Positions 1 to 10,216 of a stretch of DNA of 64,000 nt are shown here, one piece after another (within the stretch, counting starts at the first letter, position 1; each line of letters starts with the position of its first letter). Under the pieces are notes generated by a model. The model was not told where the DNA came from. It saw only the letters and a list, made by a program, of their open reading frames with translations, and made no database searches. The stretch spans positions 170,086-234,085 of the forward strand of contig NZ_FWXO01000001.1 in the NCBI RefSeq assembly GCF_900176415.1. Direction: 5' to 3'. Source of the DNA: Cellulophaga tyrosinoxydans (GTDB lineage: Bacteria; Bacteroidota; Bacteroidia; Flavobacteriales; Flavobacteriaceae). A program made the translations under genes and the position numbers.

Positions 1-175
1 GTATTAACAATTTATTAACCATGCCCGTTGTTACATATAAATTCTCCCCATCGGCAAACTTAATATCGAGTTCTGCTATAGTTTTATGATTATTTCTTTT
101 GTTAGAAAACGCATATAGACCTACAACCGCGATCAATAAAACTAGCAACTTTACTATGTTCCAATTAATTTTCAT
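1..175 (-). CDS. ftsQ: Cell division protein FtsQ (N-terminal part, runs off the left edge)
   Basis: The first 58 codons of a minus-strand gene are present. It starts at ATG 173-175 and stays open to the window edge. The product begins MKINWNIVKLLVLLIAVVG: a short cytoplasmic tail, one membrane helix (about residues 7-22), then the start of a periplasmic domain. This is the topology of FtsQ/DivIB, which links early and late divisome proteins. Its start overlaps the end of murC by 11 bp (ATGAAAATTAA), implying translational coupling, and murC-ftsQ is the usual order in this cluster. The call rests on position and topology because the conserved POTRA and beta domains lie outside the window. Confidence 0.8.
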   Translation of the reverse strand, partial: MKINWNIVKLLVLLIAVVGLYAFSNKRNNHKTIAELDIKFADGENLYVTTGMVNKLLI

Positions 176-1517
176 TTTTCAATGCTTTTTCAATTTTCAC
201 AACCTCTAACCCTATATCACCAGCACCCATTACTACTAATACTTCTGGTGCTTGATTTTTAATTTCTTGTATTAAATCTGACTTCTGAATTAATTTTTTA
301 TTTGGATTATTTATTTTACCTAACAGCCATTCTGAGGTAATACCCTCCATTGGTTTTTCTCTTGCAGGATATATATCTAACAACAAAACATTTTCGAATT
401 TTTCTAAACTTGATGCAAAATCATCTGCAAAATCTTTTGTTCTTGAAAACAAATGCGGTTGGAAAATGGCTAAAACTTTTTTATTAGGATGCATTTCTGC
501 CACAGCATCATATACCGCATTAATTTCGGTAGGATGATGTGCATAATCATCTATAAAAACAAAATCTTCATTTTTAATGCGATATGAAAAACGACGTTGC
601 ACCCCTTTAAAGCTCTTTAAAGCATCAAATATTTTTTCAGGATTGGGATTTGACTCCAATGCCATTGCACATGCCACCAATGCATTCAGCAAATTATGAC
701 GCCCTGGTTTACTAAATTTTACACTTTTGTAGGTAATAGTAGGAGTTTTGATATCGAAAACATAAACACTATTTATAATTTCAAGGTTTTTTATGCAATA
801 ATCCGAATCATCGTCAATACCATAAGTAATTCCTTTAATTGGCAAACCATTCCGCACAAATAATTTTCCACCTTCTTTTATTTTACCTGCAAACTCTCTA
901 AATGATTTATGCAATTCTTCACCTGTACCATAAATATCTAAATGATCTGCATCCATTGAGGTAATGCAGGCAATATTTGGGGAAAGACGTAAAAAGGAAC
1001 GATCAAATTCATCCGCTTCTACTACGGAATATTCCGAACCCTGGTAATAAAAATTACTATTAAAATCTTCCGATATACCACCCAAAAAGGCAGTCATTGG
1101 CAATTGCGCCTCTTTTAAAATATGTGCTAATATACTTGAGGTAGTTGTTTTACCATGAGTTCCAGCAACGGCAAAACAGAATGTTTCATTAGTTACTAAA
1201 CCTAGCACCTCTGATCTTTTTTTAACTGTAAATTCATTGTCAAAAAAGTAATTCAACTCCGTATGATCTTTTGGTACTGCAGGGGTATATACCACCAAAC
1301 AAGAATCCTTGTCTAAGAATTTAGCATCAATCTTCGAAATATCATCTTCATAATGAACTTGCATTCCTACCCCTTCTAATTCTAAGGTTAGTGGAGAAGG
1401 CGTTTTATCATACCCTCCAACATTTTTACCTAGAAACACAAAATACCTAGCTAAAGCAGACATACCTATGCCTCCTATACCAAGAAAATAAACGCTATGT
1501 ATTTGATTCATGTTCAT
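165..1517 (-). CDS. murC: UDP-N-acetylmuramate--L-alanine ligase MurC
   Basis: Cytoplasmic Mur ligase that adds L-Ala to UDP-MurNAc, using ATP. The 450-residue product has the N-terminal Rossmann glycine motif GIGGIGMSAL (about residues 13-22), the ATP-binding loop GTHGKTTT (119-126), a DADHLDIYG segment in the central domain and the C-terminal domain with FIDDYAHHPTEI. Length is normal for MurC. I chose ATG 1515-1517 (MNMNQIH); upstream in-frame starts are non-ATG, and a second ATG lies at 1511. It sits between murG and ftsQ and overlaps ftsQ by 11 bp, so it belongs to the mra/mur/fts transcription unit. Confidence 0.96.
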   Translation of the reverse strand: MNMNQIHSVYFLGIGGIGMSALARYFVFLGKNVGGYDKTPSPLTLELEGVGMQVHYEDDISKIDAKFLDKDSCLVVYTPAVPKDHTELNYFFDNEFTVKKRSEVLGLVTNETFCFAVAGTHGKTTTSSILAHILKEAQLPMTAFLGGISEDFNSNFYYQGSEYSVVEADEFDRSFLRLSPNIACITSMDADHLDIYGTGEELHKSFREFAGKIKEGGKLFVRNGLPIKGITYGIDDDSDYCIKNLEIINSVYVFDIKTPTITYKSVKFSKPGRHNLLNALVACAMALESNPNPEKIFDALKSFKGVQRRFSYRIKNEDFVFIDDYAHHPTEINAVYDAVAEMHPNKKVLAIFQPHLFSRTKDFADDFASSLEKFENVLLLDIYPAREKPMEGITSEWLLGKINNPNKKLIQKSDLIQEIKNQAPEVLVVMGAGDIGLEVVKIEKALKNEN

Positions 1518-1557
1518 ACTAATTCTCAATAAATTGCTTTAATAGTGAGCGGGAATT

Positions 1558-2649
1558 TTACTTTTTTAATAATTTTTCTATTTCATTTACAATATCATGA
1601 GTAGCATTTGGCATTGCCATTTCTTTGCAATTGCGTCCTAAAATCTCTCTTCGCTCTTCATCCTTAAAAAGCGCAGAAAACACGCTCTCAAACTGCATAT
1701 TTAGGTCGCTTTCCTTTATCATTATCGCTGCATTTTTAACCGCCAATGCTGATGCATTTTTAGTTTGATGATCTTCTGCAACATTAGGCGATGGTATAAA
1801 AATTACAGGCTTTCCAACAATGCATAATTCCGAAACCGACCCCGCACCTGCTCTCGAAATAACAATATCTGCCGCAGCATAGGTAAAATCCATCTTATTT
1901 AAAAAATCGAACACCTTTACAGTTTCGGATTGGTATTTTTTATATTCATTGTAGTACAGTTTACCACACTGCCATAACACTTGAATGCCCAAATCATTAA
2001 AAAAACGCAACTCCTTTTCTATTAACTGATTAATTCGTCTTGCACCTAAACTGCCACCTAAAACAACTAATGTGGGTTTATTTTCGTCTAATTGATAATA
2101 AACTAAAGCTTCTTTCTTGGTTACATTATTAGTGACCAAATCTCCCCGTACAGGATTCCCCGTTTTTACAATTTTATCTTGTGGGAAAAATTGTTCCATA
2201 TGATCATAGGCAACACAAATTTTTTGCGATTTTTTAGCCAGTAATTTATTGGTTATCCCAGCATATGAATTTTGCTCTTGCAACACACAAGGAATTCCTT
2301 TAGCTGAAGCTCTTTTTAAAAGTGGACCACTAGCAAATCCCCCAGTGCCGATAACAACATCAGGTTTAAATTTGTTTACTATTTTACCAGCTTTCATCAA
2401 ACTACTTAATAATTTAAAAGGAAATAATAAATTTTTAAATGTTAGCTTTCTTTGCAATCCACTAATCCAAAGTCCTTCTATTCTGTACCCCGCATTAGGC
2501 ACCTTCTCCATCTCCATTTTATCTTTTGCACCAACAAATAAAAATTCAGCATCAGGATACCTCCTTTTTAATTCGTTCGCAATAGCCACTGCCGGGTAAA
2601 TATGCCCGCCAGTTCCTCCTCCAGAAAGTATAAATCTATAACTGCCCAC
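1558..2649 (-). CDS. murG: UDP-GlcNAc:lipid I N-acetylglucosaminyltransferase MurG
   Basis: Membrane-associated GT28 glycosyltransferase that converts lipid I to lipid II. The 363-residue product shows the first glycine loop [10 protein letters not shown] (11-20), a GTGGFASGP loop near residue 100, and the acceptor/donor-domain signature [11 protein letters not shown], with [10 protein letters not shown] later in the C-terminal domain. The start codon is GTG at 2647-2649, placing the start 14 bp inside the end of ftsW. No ATG precedes the first conserved motif. Overlap with ftsW suggests coupled synthesis with the division flippase/polymerase. Confidence 0.96.
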   Translation of the reverse strand: MGSYRFILSGGGTGGHIYPAVAIANELKRRYPDAEFLFVGAKDKMEMEKVPNAGYRIEGLWISGLQRKLTFKNLLFPFKLLSSLMKAGKIVNKFKPDVVIGTGGFASGPLLKRASAKGIPCVLQEQNSYAGITNKLLAKKSQKICVAYDHMEQFFPQDKIVKTGNPVRGDLVTNNVTKKEALVYYQLDENKPTLVVLGGSLGARRINQLIEKELRFFNDLGIQVLWQCGKLYYNEYKKYQSETVKVFDFLNKMDFTYAAADIVISRAGAGSVSELCIVGKPVIFIPSPNVAEDHQTKNASALAVKNAAIMIKESDLNMQFESVFSALFKDEERREILGRNCKEMAMPNATHDIVNEIEKLLKK

Positions 2650-3838
2650 TTAACACTTCTAAAGGGTTTGTATCATCAATATCCACTGAACTTGGTTCAG
2701 TGCTTGTTTCTTTATTACTAGCACTTAAAATAATTCCAATAGCCAAACACGTCATCCAAGTAGAAGTACCTCCACTACTTATTAATGGTAAAGTCTGACC
2801 AGTAACTGGAAACAATTCTACCGCTACTGCCATATTTATAAATGCTTGAAATATTATTGGCAAACCAACGCCTACCACCAAAAGCTTTCCAAAAATAGAT
2901 TGGTGCCCATTAGCTACCACAACAATTCTAAACAACAAAAGCAGATAAAAGAACACCAATACCATGCCGCCAACTAAACCATATTCTTCCACGATAATGG
3001 CAAAAATAAAATCTGATGAACTTTGGGGTAAAAAGTTCTTCTGAACACTTTTTCCAGCACCCTTACCTACAATACCACCTGTAGCAATAGCAATCTTTGC
3101 TCTTTCTATTTGGTAATCTGCTTCACTATCTTCACCATTCGTAAAATTTTCAATTCGGTTTTGCCAGGTATTTACTCTGTTTGGAAACAGATCTGGCACC
3201 GCTTTAGCTACAAGTATAAATAATGTTAAGGTTAAAATACCTGTACCTACAATGCCCAATAAATATTTTATTGGATACCCTCCTAAAAAGCAAAGCACCA
3301 TTACCATAAAAAAGATGATTGCTGCTGTAGAAAAGTTTGCTGGCAGAATTAGAATAATCACAAGAAAAACAGGCAACCATAATGGTAAAATGCTTTCCTT
3401 AAATGAGACTGATTTTTCCTTTATTTTAGCAAGATAACGCGCAACATAGGCTAGCAATACAACGGCAGCCAAATTGGAGGTTTGAAAAGTAAAACCTACT
3501 AACGGAAGTCGTATCCATCTACTAGCATTAGCGCCTCCAATAGTTGTTCCTTGCGCCAGGGTATAAATAAGCAAAAGCAAAACTATTGGCATAGCAATAA
3601 GCGATAGTCCTTTAAAAAAGTGCGTTGGAATTCTATGAACTCCATAAATTATTCCAAACCCTAAGGCCAATAAAAGCGCATGCTTAAACAAAAAGCTAAT
3701 AGTTGTTCCAGTACCGTTTCCAACAACATAAACCAGATTACTGCTTGCGCTGTATACTGGTAAAAATGAAAATAAGGCAAGTAAGGCTACTATGGCCCAA
3801 ATTGCTTTATCTCCTTTTATTTTGTCGAAAAATTCCAT
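2636..3838 (-). CDS. ftsW: SEDS-family septal peptidoglycan polymerase FtsW
   Basis: Polytopic inner-membrane protein of 400 residues with about ten hydrophobic helices. SEDS-family features include the ASRWIRLP segment after the third helix, the large periplasmic loop with [12 protein letters not shown], and the C-terminal [12 protein letters not shown] motif. The family polymerizes lipid II with a cognate class B PBP, here ftsI upstream. It starts at ATG 3836-3838, 3 bp after the murD stop, and overlaps murG by 14 bp. The position in the mur cluster favours FtsW over RodA. Confidence 0.95.
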   Translation of the reverse strand: MEFFDKIKGDKAIWAIVALLALFSFLPVYSASSNLVYVVGNGTGTTISFLFKHALLLALGFGIIYGVHRIPTHFFKGLSLIAMPIVLLLLIYTLAQGTTIGGANASRWIRLPLVGFTFQTSNLAAVVLLAYVARYLAKIKEKSVSFKESILPLWLPVFLVIILILPANFSTAAIIFFMVMVLCFLGGYPIKYLLGIVGTGILTLTLFILVAKAVPDLFPNRVNTWQNRIENFTNGEDSEADYQIERAKIAIATGGIVGKGAGKSVQKNFLPQSSSDFIFAIIVEEYGLVGGMVLVFFYLLLLFRIVVVANGHQSIFGKLLVVGVGLPIIFQAFINMAVAVELFPVTGQTLPLISSGGTSTWMTCLAIGIILSASNKETSTEPSSVDIDDTNPLEVLSGQL

Positions 3839-3841
3839 TTT

Positions 3842-5176
3842 CTATAAGTTTTTTACTGCTGCTTTAAACTGATTACCACGATCCTCATAATTATTAAAAA
3901 GATCGAAACTTGCACATGCTGGCGACAACAATACCGTATCTCCTCTTTCTGCAATTTTATAAGCTACTTTTATTGCTTCATCCATAGCATAGGTTTCTAC
4001 AAGTAGATCAACAACATTTCCAAAAGCATCTATAATTTTAGAATTATCTTTTCCTAAACAGATTATTGCTTTTACCTTTTCACGAACAAAAGGCATTAAC
4101 GACATGTAATCATTTCCCTTATCAACACCACCAACAATCCAAACAGTAGGAGTCTTCATGCTTTCTAAAGCATAATAGGTAGCATTAACATTCGTTGCTT
4201 TAGAATCATTTATATATTCCACATGATGTATTTTCAGTACTTTCTCCAAACGGTGTTCAGCCCCTTGAAAATTGGCTACACTCTGACGAATAGTTTCTTT
4301 TCTGATACCTATAAGCTTTGCCGCAGTTGATGCAGCCATTGTGTTTTTAAGATTGTGCTTTCCTTCTAAAGCTAAAGATTCTGTTGTCATTTTCAGTGTG
4401 TCGTTATTAATTGTAATCTGTATATTCTCGTTTGTACTATAGGCCCCTTCGCCCATTTCTTTTTCTATTGAAAAAGGCAATAATTTTGATTTTACTGGAT
4501 GTTTACTTAACCAATCATTTAAATCTTTATCATCAGCATCATAAATCAAATAATCATCTTCGGTTTGGTTCTCTGCTATTCTAAATTTTGATGCGATATA
4601 GTTTTCATATTTATAATCGTATCGATCTAGATGATCTGGTGATATGTTGGTTAAAATGGCTATATGCGGTTTAAAATCCACAATACCGTCTAACTGAAAA
4701 CTGCTGATTTCTAATACGTAATAATCAAAATTGTTTTCAGCAACCATTTTAGCATAACTATCACCAATATTCCCTGCCATGCCCACACTTAAACCTGCAT
4801 TTTTAAGCAAATGATTGGTAAGCATTGTTGTGGTAGTTTTACCATTACTACCGGTAATACCAATAATAGTTGCATTGGTATATTTAGATGCAAATTCTAT
4901 TTCTGATATTACAGGAATTCCCTTTTCTTTTAGTTTTACAACCAATGGCACTTTATCGGGTATTCCTGGACTTTTCATAACCAAATCAGCATTAAGAATT
5001 TTACTTTCTGTATGCTGTTCGTCTTCCCAGTCTATTTCAAAATGTTCAAGAACTTTTATGTAATTATCCTTAATCTTACCTTTATCAGATACAAAAACTT
5101 CGTATCCTTTTTTCTTTCCTAAAATGGCGGTACCTACACCACTTTCTCCTCCACCAAGAATGACTAACCTTTTCAT
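3842..5176 (-). CDS. murD: UDP-N-acetylmuramoyl-L-alanine--D-glutamate ligase MurD
   Basis: Mur ligase that adds D-Glu to UDP-MurNAc-L-Ala in the cytoplasm. The 444-residue product has an N-terminal ILGGGESGVG nucleotide-binding motif, the ATP loop GSNGKTTTT (about 109-117), the NISPDHLDRY segment in the central domain, and NDSKATN in the C-terminal domain. The start is ATG 5174-5176, one base from the mraY stop. Length and motif order are normal for MurD. Confidence 0.96.
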   Translation of the reverse strand: MKRLVILGGGESGVGTAILGKKKGYEVFVSDKGKIKDNYIKVLEHFEIDWEDEQHTESKILNADLVMKSPGIPDKVPLVVKLKEKGIPVISEIEFASKYTNATIIGITGSNGKTTTTMLTNHLLKNAGLSVGMAGNIGDSYAKMVAENNFDYYVLEISSFQLDGIVDFKPHIAILTNISPDHLDRYDYKYENYIASKFRIAENQTEDDYLIYDADDKDLNDWLSKHPVKSKLLPFSIEKEMGEGAYSTNENIQITINNDTLKMTTESLALEGKHNLKNTMAASTAAKLIGIRKETIRQSVANFQGAEHRLEKVLKIHHVEYINDSKATNVNATYYALESMKTPTVWIVGGVDKGNDYMSLMPFVREKVKAIICLGKDNSKIIDAFGNVVDLLVETYAMDEAIKVAYKIAERGDTVLLSPACASFDLFNNYEDRGNQFKAAVKNL

Positions 5177-5177
5177 A

Positions 5178-6398
5178 CTATCTCACCTTCAAGGTTACAA
5201 TTGAAATAATTGCTAATAGAATACCAACAATCCAAAAACGGGTTACAATCTTACTTTCGTGGTATCCTTTTTTCTGATAATGATGATGCAATGGCGCCAT
5301 GAGAAAAATTCTTTTACCTTCTCCTGATTTTTTCTTGGTGTATTTAAAATACCCTACTTGCAACATCACAGAAATTGATTCTGCAAAGAAAATTCCGCAT
5401 AACACAGGAATCATTAATTCTTTTCTGATTATAATGGCAATTACCGCAATTACACCACCAATAGTTAAACTACCTGTATCCCCCATAAATACTGATGCAG
5501 GAAAGGCATTATACCATAAAAACCCTACTAAAGCTCCTACAAATGCCGCAACAAAAACCACCAGTTCACCAGCCCTTGGTATAAACATAATATCTAAATA
5601 ATTAGAGAAGATGATGTTACCAGATATCCATGTGAAAATACCCAATGTTAAAACTATTATGGCCGAGGTACCTGCAGCTAACCCATCAATACCATCCGTT
5701 AGATTTGCTCCGTTAGATACTGCTGTAACTATTATAATAACTATAGGTATAAAAATTAACCAAGCGTATTCTTTAGCACTGTCACCCATCCAACCAATAA
5801 ATGAGGTATAATCTAGCTCGTTATTCTTAAAAAAAGGAACGGTAGTTCGTGTGGATTTAATTTCGTCGCCAGCAATTTTTTCCACTTTAAATGAGCTATT
5901 TATAGTGGTTACACTACGCTCCTTCATGGTAACCTCAGGATGAAAAAATAAGGTTGCCCCTACAATCAAGCCCAATACAACTTGACCTAAAATTTTAAAT
6001 CTACCTTTTAGTCCTTCTTTATCTTTTTTAAATATTTTAATGTAATCATCCACAAAACCAATGATACCCATCCATAAGGTGGTTACAATCAATAAAATGA
6101 CATATATATTATCCAATTTTGCAAAAAGCAATACTGGAATTAAAGTAGCAAGGATTATGATTAATCCACCCATAGTTGGTGTTCCTGCTTTTTGTTTTTG
6201 CCCCTCTAATCCAAGATCACGTACGGTTTCTCCAATTTGCTTTTTTTGAAGAAATACAATTATTTTTTTACCATAAACCGTTGCAATTAAAAGAGATGTT
6301 AACACAGCTAAGGCAGCCCTAAAAGTGATGAATTGGAACAATCCAGCACCTGGCACTTGGTAATTTTGCTCTAAAAATTCGAATAAATAATATAACAT
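5178..6398 (-). CDS. mraY: Phospho-N-acetylmuramoyl-pentapeptide transferase MraY
   Basis: Integral membrane enzyme that makes lipid I from UDP-MurNAc-pentapeptide and undecaprenyl phosphate. The 406-residue product carries the MraY signatures [14 protein letters not shown] (catalytic Asp pair), [20 protein letters not shown] and [10 protein letters not shown]. It is longer than the roughly 360-residue E. coli enzyme because of an insertion (about residues 155-200, with [11 protein letters not shown]) between membrane helices. Long insertions here are, to my knowledge, normal in Bacteroidota. It lies in the operon between murE and murD. Confidence 0.96.
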   Translation of the reverse strand: MLYYLFEFLEQNYQVPGAGLFQFITFRAALAVLTSLLIATVYGKKIIVFLQKKQIGETVRDLGLEGQKQKAGTPTMGGLIIILATLIPVLLFAKLDNIYVILLIVTTLWMGIIGFVDDYIKIFKKDKEGLKGRFKILGQVVLGLIVGATLFFHPEVTMKERSVTTINSSFKVEKIAGDEIKSTRTTVPFFKNNELDYTSFIGWMGDSAKEYAWLIFIPIVIIIVTAVSNGANLTDGIDGLAAGTSAIIVLTLGIFTWISGNIIFSNYLDIMFIPRAGELVVFVAAFVGALVGFLWYNAFPASVFMGDTGSLTIGGVIAVIAIIIRKELMIPVLCGIFFAESISVMLQVGYFKYTKKKSGEGKRIFLMAPLHHHYQKKGYHESKIVTRFWIVGILLAIISIVTLKVR

Positions 6399-6430
6399 TC
6401 TCGCTGTGTTGGTTTAAAATTTATGGTTGT

Positions 6431-7894
6431 TTATTTATTTAAGTTCATTAAAATTTTTTGTACGATTTCATAATCATCAAAATCTGTACGCACCCCTTTA
6501 ATCTCTTGATAAGTTTCATGTCCTTTTCCGGCAATTAGAATAATATCATTTGATTGCGCTAATTGACACGCTGTTTTTATTGCTTGCTCTCGATTTTCTA
6601 TGGTTAAAATTTTACGAACATTTTGTGGCTCTACTCCCGCTTCTATTTCTTCAAGAATTACTTCAGGCTGCTCCGTTCTTGGATTGTCGGAAGTAAAAAT
6701 TGCCGTATTACTCATTTCTGAAGCGATATGACCCATAACCGGACGCTTAGACTTATCTCTATCGCCACCACACCCCACAACGGTGATGACGTTTTCATTT
6801 CCAGTCCTCAATGTATTAATTGTATCAAGTACATTTTTAAGCGCATCCGGCGTATGGGCATAATCAACAATTGCCGTTATTCTTTCTTTTGATATAAAAT
6901 ATTGAAATCTACCATCAACATTTTCCAATTCGCTTAATAACCTTAATATTTCCAGTTTTTCTAGTCCTAATAAATGTGCCGCACCATAAATAGCCAGCAT
7001 ATTATACGCATTAAAATCACCAATTAACTTAGACCAAACTTCATCTCCATCAATTTTTAATAACTGACCGTTAAATTGATTTTCTAAAATTTGAGCTCTA
7101 TAATCTGCATAAGATTTTAGTGCATAGGTGAATTTTCTTGCCTTGGTATTTTGCAACATAACCAAGCCATTTTTATCATCAATATTGGTTAGTGCAAATG
7201 CTTTTTTAGGCAGATTATCAAAAAGTATTTTTTTAGTGTCTCTATACTCTGCAAAGGTTTTATGATAGTCTAAATGATCATGTGTAAGATTCGTAAAAAT
7301 AGCCCCTTCAAAAACTAAACCTTCCGTTCTTTTTTGATGAATTCCATGTGAACTAACTTCCATAAAGCAGTATTCAACTCCCGCAATATTCATTAGATGC
7401 AAATGCTCATTAATCGTCAAAGCATCTGGAGTAGTATGGCTTGTTTTATACGTTTTATCATCAACCATTATTTTAATCGTTGAGATTAAACCCACTTTAA
7501 AACCTGCTTTCTTAAACAGTTGATATAATAAACTACTTACGGTAGTTTTACCATTGGTACCTGTAATACCAACTAATTTTAGATTTTTAGATGGATTATC
7601 ATAGTAATTAGAAGCCATGATCGCTAAAGCTTTATTACCACTATCAACTTCCACATACGTAATACCGTCAACTATTGTATCTGGCATTTCTTCACAAACA
7701 ATGGCCTTAGCGCCTAAAGAAATTGCCTTTTCAATATATTTATGTCCATCTGTAAGCGTTCCCCTAATTGCAATAAAAACATCCTCTGCTCCCACCAATC
7801 GTGAATCGAAGCAAATTTTATTTACAGATACCGAAGTTGAACCGCTAACCGCAGTTAAACTCACCCCAAACAATATGTCTTTAAGTGATTTCAT
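6431..7894 (-). CDS. murE: UDP-MurNAc-L-Ala-D-Glu--meso-diaminopimelate ligase MurE
   Basis: Mur ligase that adds the third stem residue. The 487-residue product has the ATP loop GTNGKTTVSS, the LTHDHLDYH segment and the C-terminal specificity motif SDNPRTEQP. In characterised MurE proteins DNPR recognises meso-diaminopimelate and differs from the lysine-specific version, so the wall should be DAP-type. It starts at ATG 7892-7894, overlapping the ftsI stop by 4 bp. A 32-bp gap separates it from mraY. Confidence 0.96.
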   Translation of the reverse strand: MKSLKDILFGVSLTAVSGSTSVSVNKICFDSRLVGAEDVFIAIRGTLTDGHKYIEKAISLGAKAIVCEEMPDTIVDGITYVEVDSGNKALAIMASNYYDNPSKNLKLVGITGTNGKTTVSSLLYQLFKKAGFKVGLISTIKIMVDDKTYKTSHTTPDALTINEHLHLMNIAGVEYCFMEVSSHGIHQKRTEGLVFEGAIFTNLTHDHLDYHKTFAEYRDTKKILFDNLPKKAFALTNIDDKNGLVMLQNTKARKFTYALKSYADYRAQILENQFNGQLLKIDGDEVWSKLIGDFNAYNMLAIYGAAHLLGLEKLEILRLLSELENVDGRFQYFISKERITAIVDYAHTPDALKNVLDTINTLRTGNENVITVVGCGGDRDKSKRPVMGHIASEMSNTAIFTSDNPRTEQPEVILEEIEAGVEPQNVRKILTIENREQAIKTACQLAQSNDIILIAGKGHETYQEIKGVRTDFDDYEIVQKILMNLNK

Positions 7895-9894
7895 GACAAC
7901 TCTAGTACTATTGATTTAACTTCACTAATATTCACACCCTTTACAGATTGCTTTCTAACCTTACCATTTCCTGTAACCGTAACTTTTAGTCCAAGGTTTT
8001 CTAATATGGCAATTGCATCCATTCCACTCATGCCTTCTACATTAGGAACTTTGCTAAATTTTTTACTGGCGTTGGCATAATACTGCTCGTATTTGCTATT
8101 TAGGTTTTTATCATTAATTTCCAAACCTTCAACTTCATCAATCATTGGCGATGAAGTGTATATTTTTTGTGCAACCGATTTAAATACTGGACCAGAAACA
8201 TCTGCCCCATAATACCCAACACTTTTATCTGGTTCATGAATTACCACAATACAAGAATATTTAGGATTATCAGCAGGGAAATAGCCAGCAAAAGTGGAGA
8301 TGTATTTAAGTTTGTTTGGGTCTTTAGATACATAGTCCTTCTGACAAGTACCCGTCTTACCAGCCATAGAAAAGTTAGGAGAATACAAACTGTGGCCCGT
8401 GCCATGCTTTTTCTCCACAACATTTTTCATCATCTCTTTAACTTTACCAATTGTCTCTTGAGAACATATTGATGGATTTATTACCTCTTTATCAAACTTA
8501 AAAATGGTTTTATCCCATTCTTTTACCTCTTTAAGGAGTCTTGGCTTCACCATTTCTCCATTATTAGCAATGGCATTATAAAAAGTAAGCGTTTGTAATG
8601 GTGTTAATGAAACTTCATAACCATGTGACATCCATGCTAAAGAGATACCCGACCATCCTTTATCACCGGGATAACGAATTACAGGCACACCTTCACCCTT
8701 AACAGGTAAACCCAATTCACGATTTAACCCCATATTCATTAAGCGATTAACAAACTTTTCAGGATTATCTTTATAATTGGTATTTATTATTTTAGCGAAA
8801 GCCGTATTGGAAGAAACCTCAAATGCTTTGGCAGCAGACACTTTACCATAACCACCCCATTTAGAATCTTTTACCGTTTTGTTGTAAACCTTATATAAGC
8901 CTTTTTCAGTATCAATAACAGTACTGGTATCTATCACCTTATCTTCCAAGGCCACTATCATCGACATTAACTTAAAGGTAGAACCTGGTTCATGCGATTC
9001 TCCTATTGCATAATTTAATCGTTCGTAATATTTACCATCTTCAGTTCTACCTAAATTTGAAATCGCCTTGATCTCACCGGTTTTTGTTTCCATTACGATA
9101 ACACAACCATGATCGGCTTTATATTTTTCTAACTGACCTAATAATGCATGATGCGCAATGTCTTGAATATTTACATCAATAGTAGAATACACATCGTAAC
9201 CATCTTTAGGCTCAACAATATTATCCATACCAATAGGTTTCCATTGGTTCTTTGATATTTTTTGTTTTAAACGACTTCCTTTAATTCCACTTAAATATTC
9301 TGTAAAAGCCCCTTCCAAACCAACACGCGTAGCATAACCGTTTTCATCAAAACGTTCATAGCCAACACTACGTTCTGCAATACCACCAAGTGGATGTTCT
9401 CTTACTGTATTTTGATCCACCACAATACCTCCCTTATTTGGTCCTTTTTCAAAAAGTGGAAATTTTTTAACCTTTATATAGTCCGAATAATCTAGATTTC
9501 GCGCAATTAAAGCGTATCTACTTTTATTTGCTTTGGCTTTACGAAAAAGTTGTTCGTAATGTGATGCCGGCTTACCTAATAACTTGGACAAAGCCAAAGA
9601 AAGCGGCTTAATGTTTTCATTAAAATCAGCATCTTTAACCGTTACCGCATCAAAATGAATATTGTAGCGCGAAACCGAAGTAGCCAACAAACTACCATCA
9701 GACGAATACAGATTACCACGGTTAGGGGTAATAGTAAAAACCTTTTCTGTTCTGTCTTCAGCTAACTGTCGGTATTTATCACCGTCTACCATTTGTATGC
9801 TAAACAGTTTAACCACTACAGCCACGGCAAAAACAAACAGAAATGCTGCTACCACGTATAATCTTGTTAATATTTTCTTTTCCGTTAACGCCAT
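7891..9894 (-). CDS. ftsI: Division-specific transpeptidase FtsI (PBP3) with a C-terminal PASTA domain
   Basis: Class B penicillin-binding protein that cross-links septal peptidoglycan in the periplasm. Residues about 11-33 form the membrane anchor. A dimerisation/pedestal domain follows, then the transpeptidase domain with the active-site motifs STFK (305-308), SSN (361-363) and KTG (513-515). Residues about 608-667 resemble one PASTA domain (VPNVEGMSGMDAIAILE), which E. coli FtsI lacks. At 667 residues it fits flavobacterial homologues. It overlaps murE by 4 bp and ftsL by 1 bp, and its SEDS partner FtsW is in the same operon. Confidence 0.95.
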   Translation of the reverse strand: MALTEKKILTRLYVVAAFLFVFAVAVVVKLFSIQMVDGDKYRQLAEDRTEKVFTITPNRGNLYSSDGSLLATSVSRYNIHFDAVTVKDADFNENIKPLSLALSKLLGKPASHYEQLFRKAKANKSRYALIARNLDYSDYIKVKKFPLFEKGPNKGGIVVDQNTVREHPLGGIAERSVGYERFDENGYATRVGLEGAFTEYLSGIKGSRLKQKISKNQWKPIGMDNIVEPKDGYDVYSTIDVNIQDIAHHALLGQLEKYKADHGCVIVMETKTGEIKAISNLGRTEDGKYYERLNYAIGESHEPGSTFKLMSMIVALEDKVIDTSTVIDTEKGLYKVYNKTVKDSKWGGYGKVSAAKAFEVSSNTAFAKIINTNYKDNPEKFVNRLMNMGLNRELGLPVKGEGVPVIRYPGDKGWSGISLAWMSHGYEVSLTPLQTLTFYNAIANNGEMVKPRLLKEVKEWDKTIFKFDKEVINPSICSQETIGKVKEMMKNVVEKKHGTGHSLYSPNFSMAGKTGTCQKDYVSKDPNKLKYISTFAGYFPADNPKYSCIVVIHEPDKSVGYYGADVSGPVFKSVAQKIYTSSPMIDEVEGLEINDKNLNSKYEQYYANASKKFSKVPNVEGMSGMDAIAILENLGLKVTVTGNGKVRKQSVKGVNISEVKSIVLELS

Positions 9895-10211
9895 TACTCA
9901 GCTGATTTTACTCTTATTTTATGCGGAGGTGTTTCCGAAGGAAGTAATCCGTCTTCCGCTACAGTTTTTAAAATTTCTGATTCTAATTTTAATCTTTGCA
10001 CATCGGTTTGTCCATCTATAAACTGACTACGCAAATCTTTCACTTCTTCATTCAATGCTGCTATTTGATGCACTTTATAATCTGCACTATGTGAACTTGC
10101 AATCATAACTGCGGCCAAAAAAGAGGTATAGATTATAAAAATCCAGTTTTTAGGAGCATCACCACTCACCAAGAACTTACCTTTTAATATGTCTAAAATT
10201 CCTTTACGCAC
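9894..10211 (-). CDS. ftsL: FtsL-like divisome protein
   Basis: A 105-residue bitopic protein with a cytoplasmic N-terminus, one membrane helix (about residues 24-41, WIFIIYTSFLAAVMIASSH) and a heptad-rich segment (about 45-90) likely to form a coiled coil. This is the FtsL plan, and the gene sits between rsmH and ftsI as ftsL does in most bacteria. Sequence similarity in the family is weak, so the call depends on topology and position. It begins with GTG (10209-10211), 5 bp after the rsmH stop, and its stop overlaps the ftsI start by 1 bp. Confidence 0.85.
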   Translation of the reverse strand: MRKGILDILKGKFLVSGDAPKNWIFIIYTSFLAAVMIASSHSADYKVHQIAALNEEVKDLRSQFIDGQTDVQRLKLESEILKTVAEDGLLPSETPPHKIRVKSAE

Positions 10212-10216
10212 TGTTC

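Noticed and set aside
2249-2599. Plus-strand 116-codon open frame
   Set aside because: Lies wholly inside murG on the opposite strand; no coherent protein features. Same for many similar frames, such as 5299-5601, 7617-7919, 8167-8472 and 26982-27300.
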